From positions 2,566,255-2,630,254 of the forward strand of contig NZ_KI911563.1 of assembly GCF_000515335.1 (NCBI RefSeq): a stretch of DNA of 64,000 bases. Direction: 5' to 3'. Shown in pieces: positions 39,885 to 48,710 of the stretch (the first letter of the stretch is position 1; the number at the start of each line of letters is the position of its first letter). The DNA is from Cohnella panacarvi Gsoil 349. Lineage in GTDB: Bacteria > Bacillota > Bacilli > Paenibacillales > Paenibacillaceae. Both the position numbers and the translations under genes were made by a program. The notes beneath the pieces were generated by a model. The model worked only from the letters and a program-made list of their open reading frames with translations, was not told the origin of the DNA and did no database searches.

Positions 39885-41609
39885 TTATTTGCTGGTCCAG
39901 TTGTCTACGCGCCACTTCAACTGATCGTTGACTCGATCCAGATAAGCTTGCGTATCCACTTTGCCCATCTCTTTAGCATAATCGTCCCATACGCTGTCGA
40001 AGTTCTCAGGCTTGCTCAAGATGGCTTTCGGCAAATACTTAAAGTCCAGATCCTTCATCTTCTGGTTGGCGACTTTCGCGGCGGAGCCTTCGATCAGGTC
40101 GATGTTCCAAGCCGGATACGATACGCGGTTCTCCGGCGGCGACGTGAAGAACTCGGTCCACACTTTATGGCCGTAGGCCGTTAATACCTCTTTGTCGATG
40201 TCCTTCAGGTTCGCGAAGAATTCCTCCGGCTGATTGCCCGCGCCTTCGGCGTTGCCGTCCGGATACCGGCCTTCCAGTTTAGGCATGTAGCCCCAGAGCG
40301 ATTCCGCTCTGTGCTTCTGCTTCCAGGTGACGTCTTCTTGCTGCTTGCGCATCTCCGGCGTCCGATAGAAGAGACCGTCGTCGCCGACGAGATAATCGAT
40401 GCCTTCCTGTCCCCAGTTCATGCGCTTCTGCCATTTCTCGGACAGCAGCGTATCGATGAATTTGATAATTTTCACCGGATCCTTGGCGTTAACGGTAATG
40501 CCGAAGCCGTTGCCCAAGTTAATCGGCGGACGGTCCAGATAATAATCGGTCACGTTCGTGTCATAGACGAGCGGGAACCCGACATAAGTGCGGTCGAACT
40601 TGCCCTGGGAGACGAGCGAATCATGTCCTTGCCCGAAGTTCCAGCGTTGGTCGAACATGCCGAGCACGCGACCGCTGGAAATCTTGGCCAGGAACTGGTC
40701 GTAGTTCTGCGCGAACGCTTCTTTGTCCAGGAGGCCCTTCGCGTTGACCTCGTTCAGCTTCTTGTAGTATGGCTTCGACACGTCGTTAGCGGAGTAGAGC
40801 GTAGCGACGTTCGTGGCCGGATCGACGAGGACGCCGCCGTCGTTCGGGTGGCCGGCCAGATGCTGCGGAGGGTTCCGCAAACCCCAATCGCGCCAGTCGA
40901 ACGCAAGCGCGGTGAACCCGATCGTCTTCTGGCCGTCGATCTCCGGATATTTCGCCGCATAGTCTTCGATCAGCTTGAAGTATTCGTCCAGCGTCTTGAA
41001 CTTCGGATAGCCGAATTCTTTAAGAACCGCCTTCTGAATGTAGAATGCCGGACCGTAATAATCCGTCGACATGAATTCGCCTTGGTAAACCCCGTAGTTC
41101 GGCATCCAGTAAATATGGCCGTCCTCCGGATCTTTCAGTTGGTTCCATACTTTCTCGAAATGTTTCTTTATGTTAGGCGCATGTTGCTCGATCAAGTCTT
41201 CAAGCGGAATAACCGCTTTGGCTCCCGTAAGCTTCGTATTCGCCGTGATTAAGTCCGGATAGTCGCCGCCGGCGATCATGACGCCGAGCTTCTGCTCGAT
41301 ATCTCCAACCAAATATTCTTCCTTCAGCGTGACGCCGAGCTGTTCTTTGATTTCCTGATAAATGAGGTTGTCGTCTGTCGGAATCGGCCCCGTAGCGGCC
41401 GTAAACAAGGAGATGGTGAAGGGTTCCACTTTCGTCTCGGTCGAACTGGACGCGGTTGAAGAATCGCCAGGGCTCTGCGAATCCGGCGACGATGACGATG
41501 GCGACGAGTTCCCGTTATTGTTGTTACTCGAGCAGCCTGCCGCTACGATACTGGATACCAGCATCAGCGTGAGTAACCCTAAGGCCGCTTTTTTAGGACG
41601 AACCCCCAT
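39885..41609 (-). CDS. Sugar-binding lipoprotein (cluster B)
   Basis: 574 residues. Lipobox LVSSIVAAGC followed by a Ser/Asn-rich tether, then an LplA/YtcQ-type extracellular solute-binding fold (SLFTAATGPIPTDDNLIYQE, DYPDLITANTKLTGAKAVIP). The partner of the two following permeases. ATG 41609 has GGGAGGA upstream. The 150-base upstream gap contains a foldable CAAGACG...CGTCTTG leader and a promoter-like TTGTAA/TACCAT pair, so it may have its own promoter within the cluster. Confidence 0.92.
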   Translation of the reverse strand: MGVRPKKAALGLLTLMLVSSIVAAGCSSNNNNGNSSPSSSSPDSQSPGDSSTASSSTETKVEPFTISLFTAATGPIPTDDNLIYQEIKEQLGVTLKEEYLVGDIEQKLGVMIAGGDYPDLITANTKLTGAKAVIPLEDLIEQHAPNIKKHFEKVWNQLKDPEDGHIYWMPNYGVYQGEFMSTDYYGPAFYIQKAVLKEFGYPKFKTLDEYFKLIEDYAAKYPEIDGQKTIGFTALAFDWRDWGLRNPPQHLAGHPNDGGVLVDPATNVATLYSANDVSKPYYKKLNEVNAKGLLDKEAFAQNYDQFLAKISSGRVLGMFDQRWNFGQGHDSLVSQGKFDRTYVGFPLVYDTNVTDYYLDRPPINLGNGFGITVNAKDPVKIIKFIDTLLSEKWQKRMNWGQEGIDYLVGDDGLFYRTPEMRKQQEDVTWKQKHRAESLWGYMPKLEGRYPDGNAEGAGNQPEEFFANLKDIDKEVLTAYGHKVWTEFFTSPPENRVSYPAWNIDLIEGSAAKVANQKMKDLDFKYLPKAILSKPENFDSVWDDYAKEMGKVDTQAYLDRVNDQLKWRVDNWTSK

Positions 41610-41761
41610 TGTTAAATCCTCCCTATCGAATATGAAGCAAGACGGCGCGCATTCGTCTTGTTGCTCATATGGTAGCGCTTCCTTGGAGGCGGTTACAATT
41701 CACGAATTAAATGTGTATCCCCCCGAAAAATCGGTTTCGAATACGATTGCGAACCGCCGTC

Positions 41762-42844
41762 TCACCTTTCGGAAGCTCTGAAATCCGCCGGTTTGCACCC
41801 CGTTCTCCGTTCGAAATGTTGCAGAAAATGACCGTAATAAGCGTACCCGACCTGTTCCGCGATCACGCCGATCGCCTCGGTCGTGCCTAGAAGCTTCTCG
41901 CACGCCTCCGCGATGCGCAGATCGTGCATCCGATCAAGCAGGCCGCTGCCGAATTTGTCCTGATAGGCTTTGCCGAGATAGACGGGGTTCAAATAAAACC
42001 GAGCCGCTACGTCCCGAATCGAGAGAGGGCTGCGGTAATGATCCCGGACGAATTGGTCGACTTCGGCCATCGTGCCGCCGACATGGCTGCCTCGAAGCGA
42101 TCGCACCGATCGAATCGCTTGCTCCGCATACGTCCGTATAAGCGTCCTCGCCAGCGGCAGCTCGGACGGCTCGGCCTTCTCCTGGGCCGAGTTCAGACAG
42201 ACGCGATGCAACAAGGCAGGATCGCCGCCCATTCCACGAATCAACTTGCTGCATTGGACAGCCATAGAACCGGCGAACAGCTCAGCCCATTCGGAAGGGC
42301 ATCCGGCCAACTCCCGAAACAGATCATCGATGATGTCCGCCGCTCTGCCGCTATCCGCATCCTCGATCGCTTGCACAAGTTCCTTCATCCGGTGCGCCGC
42401 ATGCGTAGGAAGATTAGCCCCTTCCTCGTCGCTTTCCGTATCGGATTCCAGCATGATGGCCTTGCGCGTATCCAGCCGCCCGCGAACCTGAGTCAGCACC
42501 TTCGCCGCTTCTTCTTCGACGACCGGCTTCATCATGTAGTGACGGACGCCGAGCTGCATGGCGCGTTTGGCGAACGAGAACTCGCCGTAGGCGCTAAGCA
42601 CGATAAACTCGGAGGATGCTCCTGGCCCCCCGTGCAAGCGCCCGATCAGCTCCAAGCCGTCCATCTCCGGCATTCGGATATCCGTCACGATGACGTCCGG
42701 CAATAACCGTCGCGCCGCCGACACCGCTTCTACCCCGTTCTCGCACACGCCGCAGACGCGAAAGCCGAGCCGCTCCCAGTCTACGAACATTCTTAGGCCT
42801 TCGATCGCGAGCGGTTCATCATCCACCAGCAGCACCGAATACAT
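41762..42844 (-). CDS. AraC-type response regulator 2 (cluster B)
   Basis: 360 residues. It starts MYSVLLVDDEPLAIEGLRMF. Receiver phosphoacceptor in VIVTDIRMPEMDGLEL, switch lysine in YMMKPV. The C-terminal AraC double helix-turn-helix (LSIRDVAARFYLNPVYLGKA, IGVIAEQVGYAYYGHFLQHF) is typical YesN. ATG 42844 lies 26 bases inside the end of the kinase gene, with GGGAGGAAAAGGA upstream, so it is translationally coupled to the kinase. It is the second of two regulators flanking a single kinase. Confidence 0.93.
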   Translation of the reverse strand: MYSVLLVDDEPLAIEGLRMFVDWERLGFRVCGVCENGVEAVSAARRLLPDVIVTDIRMPEMDGLELIGRLHGGPGASSEFIVLSAYGEFSFAKRAMQLGVRHYMMKPVVEEEAAKVLTQVRGRLDTRKAIMLESDTESDEEGANLPTHAAHRMKELVQAIEDADSGRAADIIDDLFRELAGCPSEWAELFAGSMAVQCSKLIRGMGGDPALLHRVCLNSAQEKAEPSELPLARTLIRTYAEQAIRSVRSLRGSHVGGTMAEVDQFVRDHYRSPLSIRDVAARFYLNPVYLGKAYQDKFGSGLLDRMHDLRIAEACEKLLGTTEAIGVIAEQVGYAYYGHFLQHFERRTGCKPADFRASER

Positions 42845-44621
42845 TCCTTTTCCTCCCTTCATCCTCGGACAGTGCGGGAATTCTAAAGCCGATTCGCGTG
42901 CCCTCGTCCGGCCGGCTGTCGATCTCGAAATCGACGCGCTCTCCGTATTGGAGCCGCAGCCGTTTATATACGTTACGCATGCCGACGTTCTCGTCAGAAT
43001 CGAGACTTCCGTTCATCATGCTCCGAATTTCCTTGAGACGGCCCTCCTCCATGCCTTTCCCGTTGTCCTGAACTTGCACGTGCAAATAGGTGTCCCCGCG
43101 CTTCGCTTCGATGCGAATGCAGCGCTGCCCCTTGACGGCCTGCAGCCCGTGCTTGCACGCGTTCTCGACAAGCGGTTGAATGCACATTTTGGGCACGAGG
43201 CAATTGGCTGCCGCTTCATCGATATCGAGGACGTAGTCGAACCGGTCCGCGAACCGGAACTTCTCGATGGTTAAATACATTTCCGTAAAATGAAGCTCAT
43301 CCTGCAGCGTAACCGGGCCGTCGGACCAGCTGAGCATTCGCCGCAGCAATTGGGACAAGTTGCGGATGATGGTCGATACTTCCGTATAGCCGTTCTTCAC
43401 GCTGACGACGAGCAAGGCGTTCAAAGTATTAAACAGAAAATGCGGATTCACTTGGCTTTGCAACAGCTTCATCTCGGCGCGAATCCGCTCCAACTGCATG
43501 TCCTTCTGCTGGATCTCGAGCTTGTAGACGTCGTTAATGAGCGATTCGATCTGCGCGGCCATCCGGTTGTAGCTGCGGATCAGCCCTCCGATCTCGTCTT
43601 TGCCTTCCCGAAGCTCGATCAAGTCGAACTTCTCGTTCGTCGCTTTATCCATATGGCGGGCCAACCGGCGAATCCGGTAATTATAGGAACGCAGCATAAC
43701 GAAGATTAACGACGTCGGGAGCAACGTGCTGATAATCGCCAACATCCAGATGAATTGCTTCGAGCTCTGAAAGGCCGTCTGGAAACGATGCGCGTCCGCT
43801 ACGCCGGCGAGCGTCCAGTTGTGGATATAAGAGGGGTTGCCCAGGGGACTGCGGAACAGTAATTCGTCGTCCCCGTCGCCTGCCGGCTCGGTCGTCTTCA
43901 TGTATTGGGAAGAGGGAAACATGACGCGGTTGTTCGGATCCAGCATGCTGATCGCCATATAAGACTTCTCTTCCGCCAGAATCTCATCGAAGCTGCTGGC
44001 CTTGAGATCGATGCGCAAATATTTCGGATATCGTCCGTACAGCGGGTATTCGTTCAGTTTCCGTACAATGCTGAAGTATTGCTTGTTCTGCTTCACGTTG
44101 ATGGGGTCAATGTCGCTGTAGATGATGACTTCGACGGCCGAGGGGGATTTCGAGATCCTATCGTACCATGGGGTTTGTTTGGCCGTTTGATCCAGATAGA
44201 AGTAATTGCTGCCGGTTACGATCGTGGGGTTTGTCGTGTACACCGATATATTCTCGACGTAAGTATAAGCGGACATGAACGGCCTCATCTTGCCGGTCAG
44301 GACCTCATTGAATCTTTCGTAGTAATCGACGATGTCGGCGTAATCCTTATCCAGCATTTCGTACAACGTGCGGTCCGTCGCGACGGAGTGGCTTAACGTC
44401 ACGCCGCCGTCGATCATATCCATGATCTTCTTGGCCGTTCTCTCGATCGTCATCTGAAGATTGACTTGCTCCCGGGATTGCACGTTCTTCGACATCTGCT
44501 GGAAGAACAGGACGTTGATCGATAGAATCGGCACCAGAACGCATAGCAAGTAAATAAGCGTGAACTTCCATTTAAGCGGAATATTGTTGACGAAGCTTAG
44601 CCAGCCGATCGGCCTGCGCAT
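42819..44621 (-). CDS. YesM-type sensor histidine kinase (cluster B)
   Basis: 600 residues. Membrane helices at about 18-38 (FTLIYLLCVLVPILSINVLF) and 290-312 (FIWMLAIISTLLPTSLIFVM) enclose an extracellular sensor. HAMP follows, then the histidine motif LLQSQVNPHFLFNTLNAL, N-box CIQPLVENACKHGLQ and G-box VGMRNVYKRLRLQYG. It should phosphorylate one or both flanking AraC-type regulators. GTG/ATG choice: ATG 44621, preceded by AGGAGGCG. It is 18 bases downstream of regulator 1. Confidence 0.93.
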   Translation of the reverse strand: MRRPIGWLSFVNNIPLKWKFTLIYLLCVLVPILSINVLFFQQMSKNVQSREQVNLQMTIERTAKKIMDMIDGGVTLSHSVATDRTLYEMLDKDYADIVDYYERFNEVLTGKMRPFMSAYTYVENISVYTTNPTIVTGSNYFYLDQTAKQTPWYDRISKSPSAVEVIIYSDIDPINVKQNKQYFSIVRKLNEYPLYGRYPKYLRIDLKASSFDEILAEEKSYMAISMLDPNNRVMFPSSQYMKTTEPAGDGDDELLFRSPLGNPSYIHNWTLAGVADAHRFQTAFQSSKQFIWMLAIISTLLPTSLIFVMLRSYNYRIRRLARHMDKATNEKFDLIELREGKDEIGGLIRSYNRMAAQIESLINDVYKLEIQQKDMQLERIRAEMKLLQSQVNPHFLFNTLNALLVVSVKNGYTEVSTIIRNLSQLLRRMLSWSDGPVTLQDELHFTEMYLTIEKFRFADRFDYVLDIDEAAANCLVPKMCIQPLVENACKHGLQAVKGQRCIRIEAKRGDTYLHVQVQDNGKGMEEGRLKEIRSMMNGSLDSDENVGMRNVYKRLRLQYGERVDFEIDSRPDEGTRIGFRIPALSEDEGRKRNVFGAAGG

Positions 44622-44639
44622 GCGGGCGCCTCCTTCGTA

Positions 44640-45731
44640 TCAACCGTTCTTGTATTGCGAAGGGGTCATGTTCATCCATTGCTTGAATTTCGCGGTGAAC
44701 TGCTCGGGGTCCGCGTATCCGACCGTCCGGGCTACGTCCGCGACCTTCTGATTCGTTCGCCGCAGCAGCCTGCGAGCCGCCTCGACCCGCGTTCGATGGA
44801 CATAATCGAGGAATGATATGCCCATCTGTTTCTTGAACAGCTCGCCCAGATAAGCCGGTTGGAAATGCAGCGATCGCGCGATGGCCTGCAGCTGAAGCGG
44901 CTCGCTGTAATGCTCCCGAACGAACCGCGCCACATCCCATGCGGGACCGGTCCCCATCCGCTGCCGGGCGAGGTGCTCCGCGACCTTGCAAGCGTACGAT
45001 GTCAAGACGTCGGCCCATCGATCCGTCCGGTTCGGCAGCATCGGAAGAGAAAGGTCTTGTTGGTCCGCCGGGGCCAACCCCGTCAGCTCCCCCTCCGCCG
45101 CTTCCCACGATAATTCCAACAGCACGTTCGACAGGAAAGCTTTACCGGCCTCTCTGTCGCCTGCAACCGTAGGCTTAAGCAGGCGACACAACCGGTTAGC
45201 CGCTTCTCCGATTACCGCCTCGTCCCCTGCTTTGACCGCCAACATCAGACGATCCTCCTCATCGTATAACGAGTCGCCGACCTCCGGCGAGGGCCAAGTC
45301 GCTGCCTGGGGCCGGAGCCCGGGCGGCAATTCCTCGATACTCTCTTGATCGATTACCGCCCATTGGCGGCTGATCTTCTCTAGCGCGGCGTGGATTTCCG
45401 CGACGTCGATCGGCTTCAGCCAATAATCGAGAGCTCCGAACGTCAACGCCTTCCGGGCGGTCGGAAAGTCGTCGTACCCGCTTAGAATGACGAATCGGCT
45501 CGGCGCGTCCAACTCGTTCGTGCAATGCTCGAGCAACCGCAGCCCGTCCATGGCCGGCATCCTAATGTCGGTCACGACCAGATCGGGATGGAGCTCCCTT
45601 ATTTTCCCGAGCGCTTCTTCCCCGTCGCACGCTTCGCCGCACACGCGGAAGCCGTATCTCTCCCAATCGATCATGAACCCTAACCCTTCCAACACCAGCG
45701 GTTCGTCGTCCACTAACAGAACGGTGAAAAT
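44640..45731 (-). CDS. AraC-type response regulator 1 (cluster B), probable AUU start
   Basis: 363 residues if begun at ATT 45731. The receiver domain has LLVDDEPLVLEGL, phosphoacceptor LVVTDIRMPAMDG and switch DYWLKPI; an AraC-type HTH lies at the end (LQLQAIARSLHFQPAYLGEL, VADVARTVGYADPEQFTAKF). The only standard in-frame start, GTG 45713, would cut off the first receiver strand (FTVLL). Starting at ATT gives FTVLLVDDEPLVLEGL, parallel to MYSVLLVDDEPL of regulator 2, with AGGAAAGGGG nine bases upstream. A cre-like site lies 49 bases upstream. It heads cluster B. Confidence 0.88.
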   Translation of the reverse strand: MFTVLLVDDEPLVLEGLGFMIDWERYGFRVCGEACDGEEALGKIRELHPDLVVTDIRMPAMDGLRLLEHCTNELDAPSRFVILSGYDDFPTARKALTFGALDYWLKPIDVAEIHAALEKISRQWAVIDQESIEELPPGLRPQAATWPSPEVGDSLYDEEDRLMLAVKAGDEAVIGEAANRLCRLLKPTVAGDREAGKAFLSNVLLELSWEAAEGELTGLAPADQQDLSLPMLPNRTDRWADVLTSYACKVAEHLARQRMGTGPAWDVARFVREHYSEPLQLQAIARSLHFQPAYLGELFKKQMGISFLDYVHRTRVEAARRLLRRTNQKVADVARTVGYADPEQFTAKFKQWMNMTPSQYKNG

Positions 45732-45779
45732 ACGGATACGCCCCTTTCCTGAAATTGTATATATACTTTACCATAAATT

Positions 45780-45793
45780 TGAAACCGTTTTCA
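45780..45793 (-). promoter_or_regulatory. cre site upstream of cluster B
   Basis: TGAAACCGTTTTCA matches TGWAANCGNTNWCA at all 14 positions, on either strand. It lies next to A+T-rich promoter-like sequence (TATATATACAAT on the minus strand), where CcpA would block transcription of regulator 1. Confidence 0.65.
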
Positions 45794-45882
45794 TTAAAAA
45801 ATTGCATGAGATCGCTCTCTATCGGAATTTCTCCATTAATTCGTCATGATCCGCTGCGCGCAGGTTGAGGCGGTATAAGAAA

Positions 45883-45903
45883 ACCGATCCTGCTCGGATC
45901 GGT
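45883..45903 (-). terminator. Terminator at the end of composite repeat copy 2
   Basis: ACCGATCC / GGATCGGT identical to copy 1; minus-strand tail TTTTCTTAT. Confidence 0.8.
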
Positions 45904-46535
45904 CGGGCTTGCTCGTCTCAACCGCTAAAGTATCGTTTCCAATCTTTTTCCACGGCTCTCCCGGCGTGCGCTTTTGACGCCAGAGGCGGCGTGCGTCAGG
46001 CGTAGCAGGATGGCCGGCCCTACTTCCGTCGCTGCACCGGGTTCGCACACTTTGTTCCTTCTACTTCCGTCGCTGCGCCGGGTTCGCACACTTTGTCCTC
46101 CTACTGAGTCGCTCCATCGGGGGTTCGCACACTTTGTCCTCCTACTGAGTCGCTCCATCGGGGGTTCGCACACTTTGTTCCTTCTACTTCCGTCGCTGCA
46201 CCGGGTTCGCACACTTTGTCCTCCTACTGAGTCGCTCCATCGGGGGTTCGCACACTTTGTCCTCCTACTGAGTCGCTCCATCGGGGGTTCGCACACTTTG
46301 TCCTCCTACTTCCGTCGCTGCACCGGGTTCGCACACTTTGTCCTCCTACTTCCGTCGCTGCACACCTGCCATTCTGCAGTTAATCCCACCCGAAATCGCT
46401 CGTTTATCCATTCATCCTGCAAAAATGCAGGTATTTGTCCTGCAAACCGTCAATGGAGTCACTCGGCTAGCTATCTCCTGCACATTTGCATTTATGGATT
46501 TAACACCTTACCGGGTCTATGAAATAACTGTATTA

Positions 46536-46617
46536 TCGCAGGTTCTCGCAGGTTCTATCGCAGGTTCTATCGCAGGTTCTATCGCAGGTTCTATCGCAGG
46601 TTCTATCGCAGGTTCTA
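46536..46617. repeat. 12-bp microsatellite, seven units
   Basis: One short and six full copies of TCGCAGGTTCTA in tandem. The matching place in composite copy 1 (about 26666) has a single unit, showing local expansion. Confidence 0.9.
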
Positions 46618-46812
46618 TTGGTTGGCGGAGAAAGTGGGGTTCACTCCGTCGCTGTACGGCCGTATTCACGGTCACACGATAGCGACTATCACGCTAGCAC
46701 CTACGAATATGCCTCCGGGTATGTGCGTTTCACGATCCGTTCTCATCCCAAACCACCTATTGAAATAGGCGGTTTCTAACCCCCCATTTTATACTTTCTG
46801 ATAGGTTAAGAA

Positions 46813-46843
46813 AACGGAGCCGCGACGATAGCGCGACTCCGTT
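46813..46843 (-). terminator. Terminator of the chemotaxis operon
   Basis: AACGGAGCCGCG / CGCGACTCCGTT stem with one wobble pair, minus-strand tail TTTTCTTAACC. Confidence 0.75.
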
Positions 46844-46849
46844 CTCCCA

Positions 46850-47881
46850 CTATGAACCTAGCAATGAGCAGACCCGCCCTGCGATCTGACTTAGCGGCAG
46901 CTGATATTCCACCGCGCCGACCTCGTAGGCCGCCTTCGGCATCCCGTAGACGACGGAGGTCGAAGCGTCCTGTCCGATCGTTCGGCCGCCCTTGCGGCGG
47001 ACGGCAAGCAGGCCTTTCGCGCCGTCGTAGCCCATCCCCGTGAGCAGCACGCCGATCGCGCGCGGTCCGGCATGCTTCGCCGCCGACTCGAACATCACGT
47101 CGACGGACGGACAGTGCCCGTTAATTTTCTCGCCTTCGTCGCACCGGACGACGTATCCGCCCTCCGTCTTCACGATTCGCATATGGCGGTCGCCGGGAGC
47201 CACCAACGCGACGCCGCGCCGAAGCACGTCTCCCGACTGCGCTTCCTTCACCCGGAACGGCGTAGTCGCGTCGAGGCGTTCGGCGAACATCCGGGAGAAA
47301 ACCGCTGGTATATGCTGCACGATAGCGATACCGGGCATCGACGGAGGCAGCGCGGTCAGCAGACGGTGAATCGCTTCCGTTCCGCCGGTCGACGCTCCGA
47401 TGGCGATCAGATCGTCATCCGTGCCATAGGTCTTATAACGATCGGTTACGTCATCCGTCGCCCTCTCCGATCCTGCGCGCGGATTCGATTTGACCGCGGC
47501 TTTCGCTTTGCGGATCACCTCCATCAAGAACCGTTCGACGTCCGAGGCCGCCCGCATATCCGGTTTCTTGACGAAGTCGACCGCGCCTGCCTCAAGCGCG
47601 TCCAATGCTGCATGGCTTAGCGAGCTAACGACGATGACGGGCATCGGATGCTGCGGAAGCAGCTTGCGGACGAACTCGACGCCGTTCATTCGCGGCATCT
47701 CGATATCGCAGATCATGACGTCGGGGCGTACCCGTTCGATCCACTCGACGGCTTCGTACGGATCTTTCGCGGTGCCCGCCACTTCGAGGGCAGGATCGGA
47801 TGAAAGCCCGCGGAGCATGACCTCGCGGAATACGGCGCTGTCGTCGACGACGATCAGCCTGATAGGTTGTCCGACCCGCAT
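46850..47881 (-). CDS. cheB: Chemotaxis methylesterase
   Basis: 343 residues. Removes methyl groups from (or deamidates) chemoreceptor glutamates. Receiver domain 1-120 with phosphoacceptor D59 (VMICDIEMP). Methylesterase domain has the triad S164 (IGASTGGTEA), H190 (IVQHIP) and D286 (GMGYDGAKG). It is the last gene of the operon, starting 2 bases after the cheR stop. The receiver implies activation by CheA phosphorylation. Confidence 0.95.
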   Translation of the reverse strand: MRVGQPIRLIVVDDSAVFREVMLRGLSSDPALEVAGTAKDPYEAVEWIERVRPDVMICDIEMPRMNGVEFVRKLLPQHPMPVIVVSSLSHAALDALEAGAVDFVKKPDMRAASDVERFLMEVIRKAKAAVKSNPRAGSERATDDVTDRYKTYGTDDDLIAIGASTGGTEAIHRLLTALPPSMPGIAIVQHIPAVFSRMFAERLDATTPFRVKEAQSGDVLRRGVALVAPGDRHMRIVKTEGGYVVRCDEGEKINGHCPSVDVMFESAAKHAGPRAIGVLLTGMGYDGAKGLLAVRRKGGRTIGQDASTSVVYGMPKAAYEVGAVEYQLPLSQIAGRVCSLLGS

Positions 47882-47883
47882 CG

Positions 47884-48702
47884 CTATCTAACTTCCTTTC
47901 GGTATACGCCGGGGAGAACGTACTTGAACGGCATCGTCTCCCGGTTGAAGGATTCCGATTGACTGACGAACAAGTAACCGCCCGGTTCCGTGTGCTCCCA
48001 GAATTTTCGGACGAGCGTTTCTTTCGTCGGATTGTCGAAATAGATCATGACATTGCGGCAGAAGATCGTATGGAACTTGCGCCTGAATGGAAATCGCGGT
48101 TCCATAAGATTGAACTTCCGGTAGACGACCTCGGATTTAATCCTCTCTCCGACGGTCAACGTCCCTGCCGATCCACGGACCATATAGCGGGATCGCCATT
48201 GCTCCGGCAGCGCCGCGGCTTGATCTGCGTCGTATTCGCCCCTTACGGCCTGATCCAGCACCTTCGAGGACAGATCGGTCGCGAGCAGCTTCTTGTCCCA
48301 GCCGGGGCTGCCCGCGAAATAATCTTCCAGAATCATAGCGAGCGTATACGACTCTTGTCCCGTGGAGCAGCCGGCGCACCATATTCTTAAATCCTTGTCG
48401 CCGGCGCGTCCCGTCAGATCGGGCAGGACACGGTCGCGAAAATAGTGAAAATGCTCTGCTTCCCGCATGAAGAACGTATGATTCGTGGAGATTTTAATCG
48501 CGAGCTCGCTGGCCGCCGAACCCGATCGATCGGAGACGACGTATTCGAAGTATTCCTTGAAGCTGCGAAAACCCTTCTGTTGCATACCGTGCGCCAATCT
48601 TCCGATCAGCAAGGCCGTTTTCTCTTCCTTAAGGTGAATGCCGTACATTTCCTTGATATAGCGAGACAACTCTTGAAATTCCTTCTGCGTGATCGGGATC
48701 AT
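47884..48702 (-). CDS. cheR: Chemotaxis methyltransferase
   Basis: 272 residues. Methylates receptor glutamates using S-adenosylmethionine. N-terminal helical domain (SRYIKEMYGIHLKEEKTALL) and Rossmann domain with the SAM motif RIWCAGCSTGQESYTLAM and IFCRNVMIYFD. The pentapeptide/TPR tail seen in some CheR proteins is absent. It follows the receptor gene at 8 bases and precedes cheB. Confidence 0.95.
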   Translation of the reverse strand: MIPITQKEFQELSRYIKEMYGIHLKEEKTALLIGRLAHGMQQKGFRSFKEYFEYVVSDRSGSAASELAIKISTNHTFFMREAEHFHYFRDRVLPDLTGRAGDKDLRIWCAGCSTGQESYTLAMILEDYFAGSPGWDKKLLATDLSSKVLDQAVRGEYDADQAAALPEQWRSRYMVRGSAGTLTVGERIKSEVVYRKFNLMEPRFPFRRKFHTIFCRNVMIYFDNPTKETLVRKFWEHTEPGGYLFVSQSESFNRETMPFKYVLPGVYRKEVR

Positions 48703-48710
48703 CGCTGCTC

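Larger units (their letters stand above)
45876..46654 (-). repeat. Composite repeat element, copy 2
   Basis: Same order and orientation as copy 1 (26044-26713): CTCCGCCAACC start, a 12-bp microsatellite, TGCAGG inverted repeats, eight tandem units of about 41 bp around GTGTGCGAACCC, the foldable GC-rich segment, CGGTTGAGACGAGCAAGCCC and the terminator. Non-repetitive parts match copy 1 closely, with scattered substitutions; repeat numbers differ. It lies between cheB and cluster B regulator 1, both on the minus strand. Long open frames through it reflect repeat periodicity. Confidence 0.85.

Noticed and set aside
41674..41690. TGGTAGCGCTTCCT as a cre site before the cluster B lipoprotein
   Set aside because: It shares the AGCGCT core but misses several outer consensus positions.
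46751..46774. AACCACCTATT/AATAGGCGGTT hairpin as a terminator
   Set aside because: It lies beyond the better che terminator, and its tail lacks a clear T run, so a function could not be supported.
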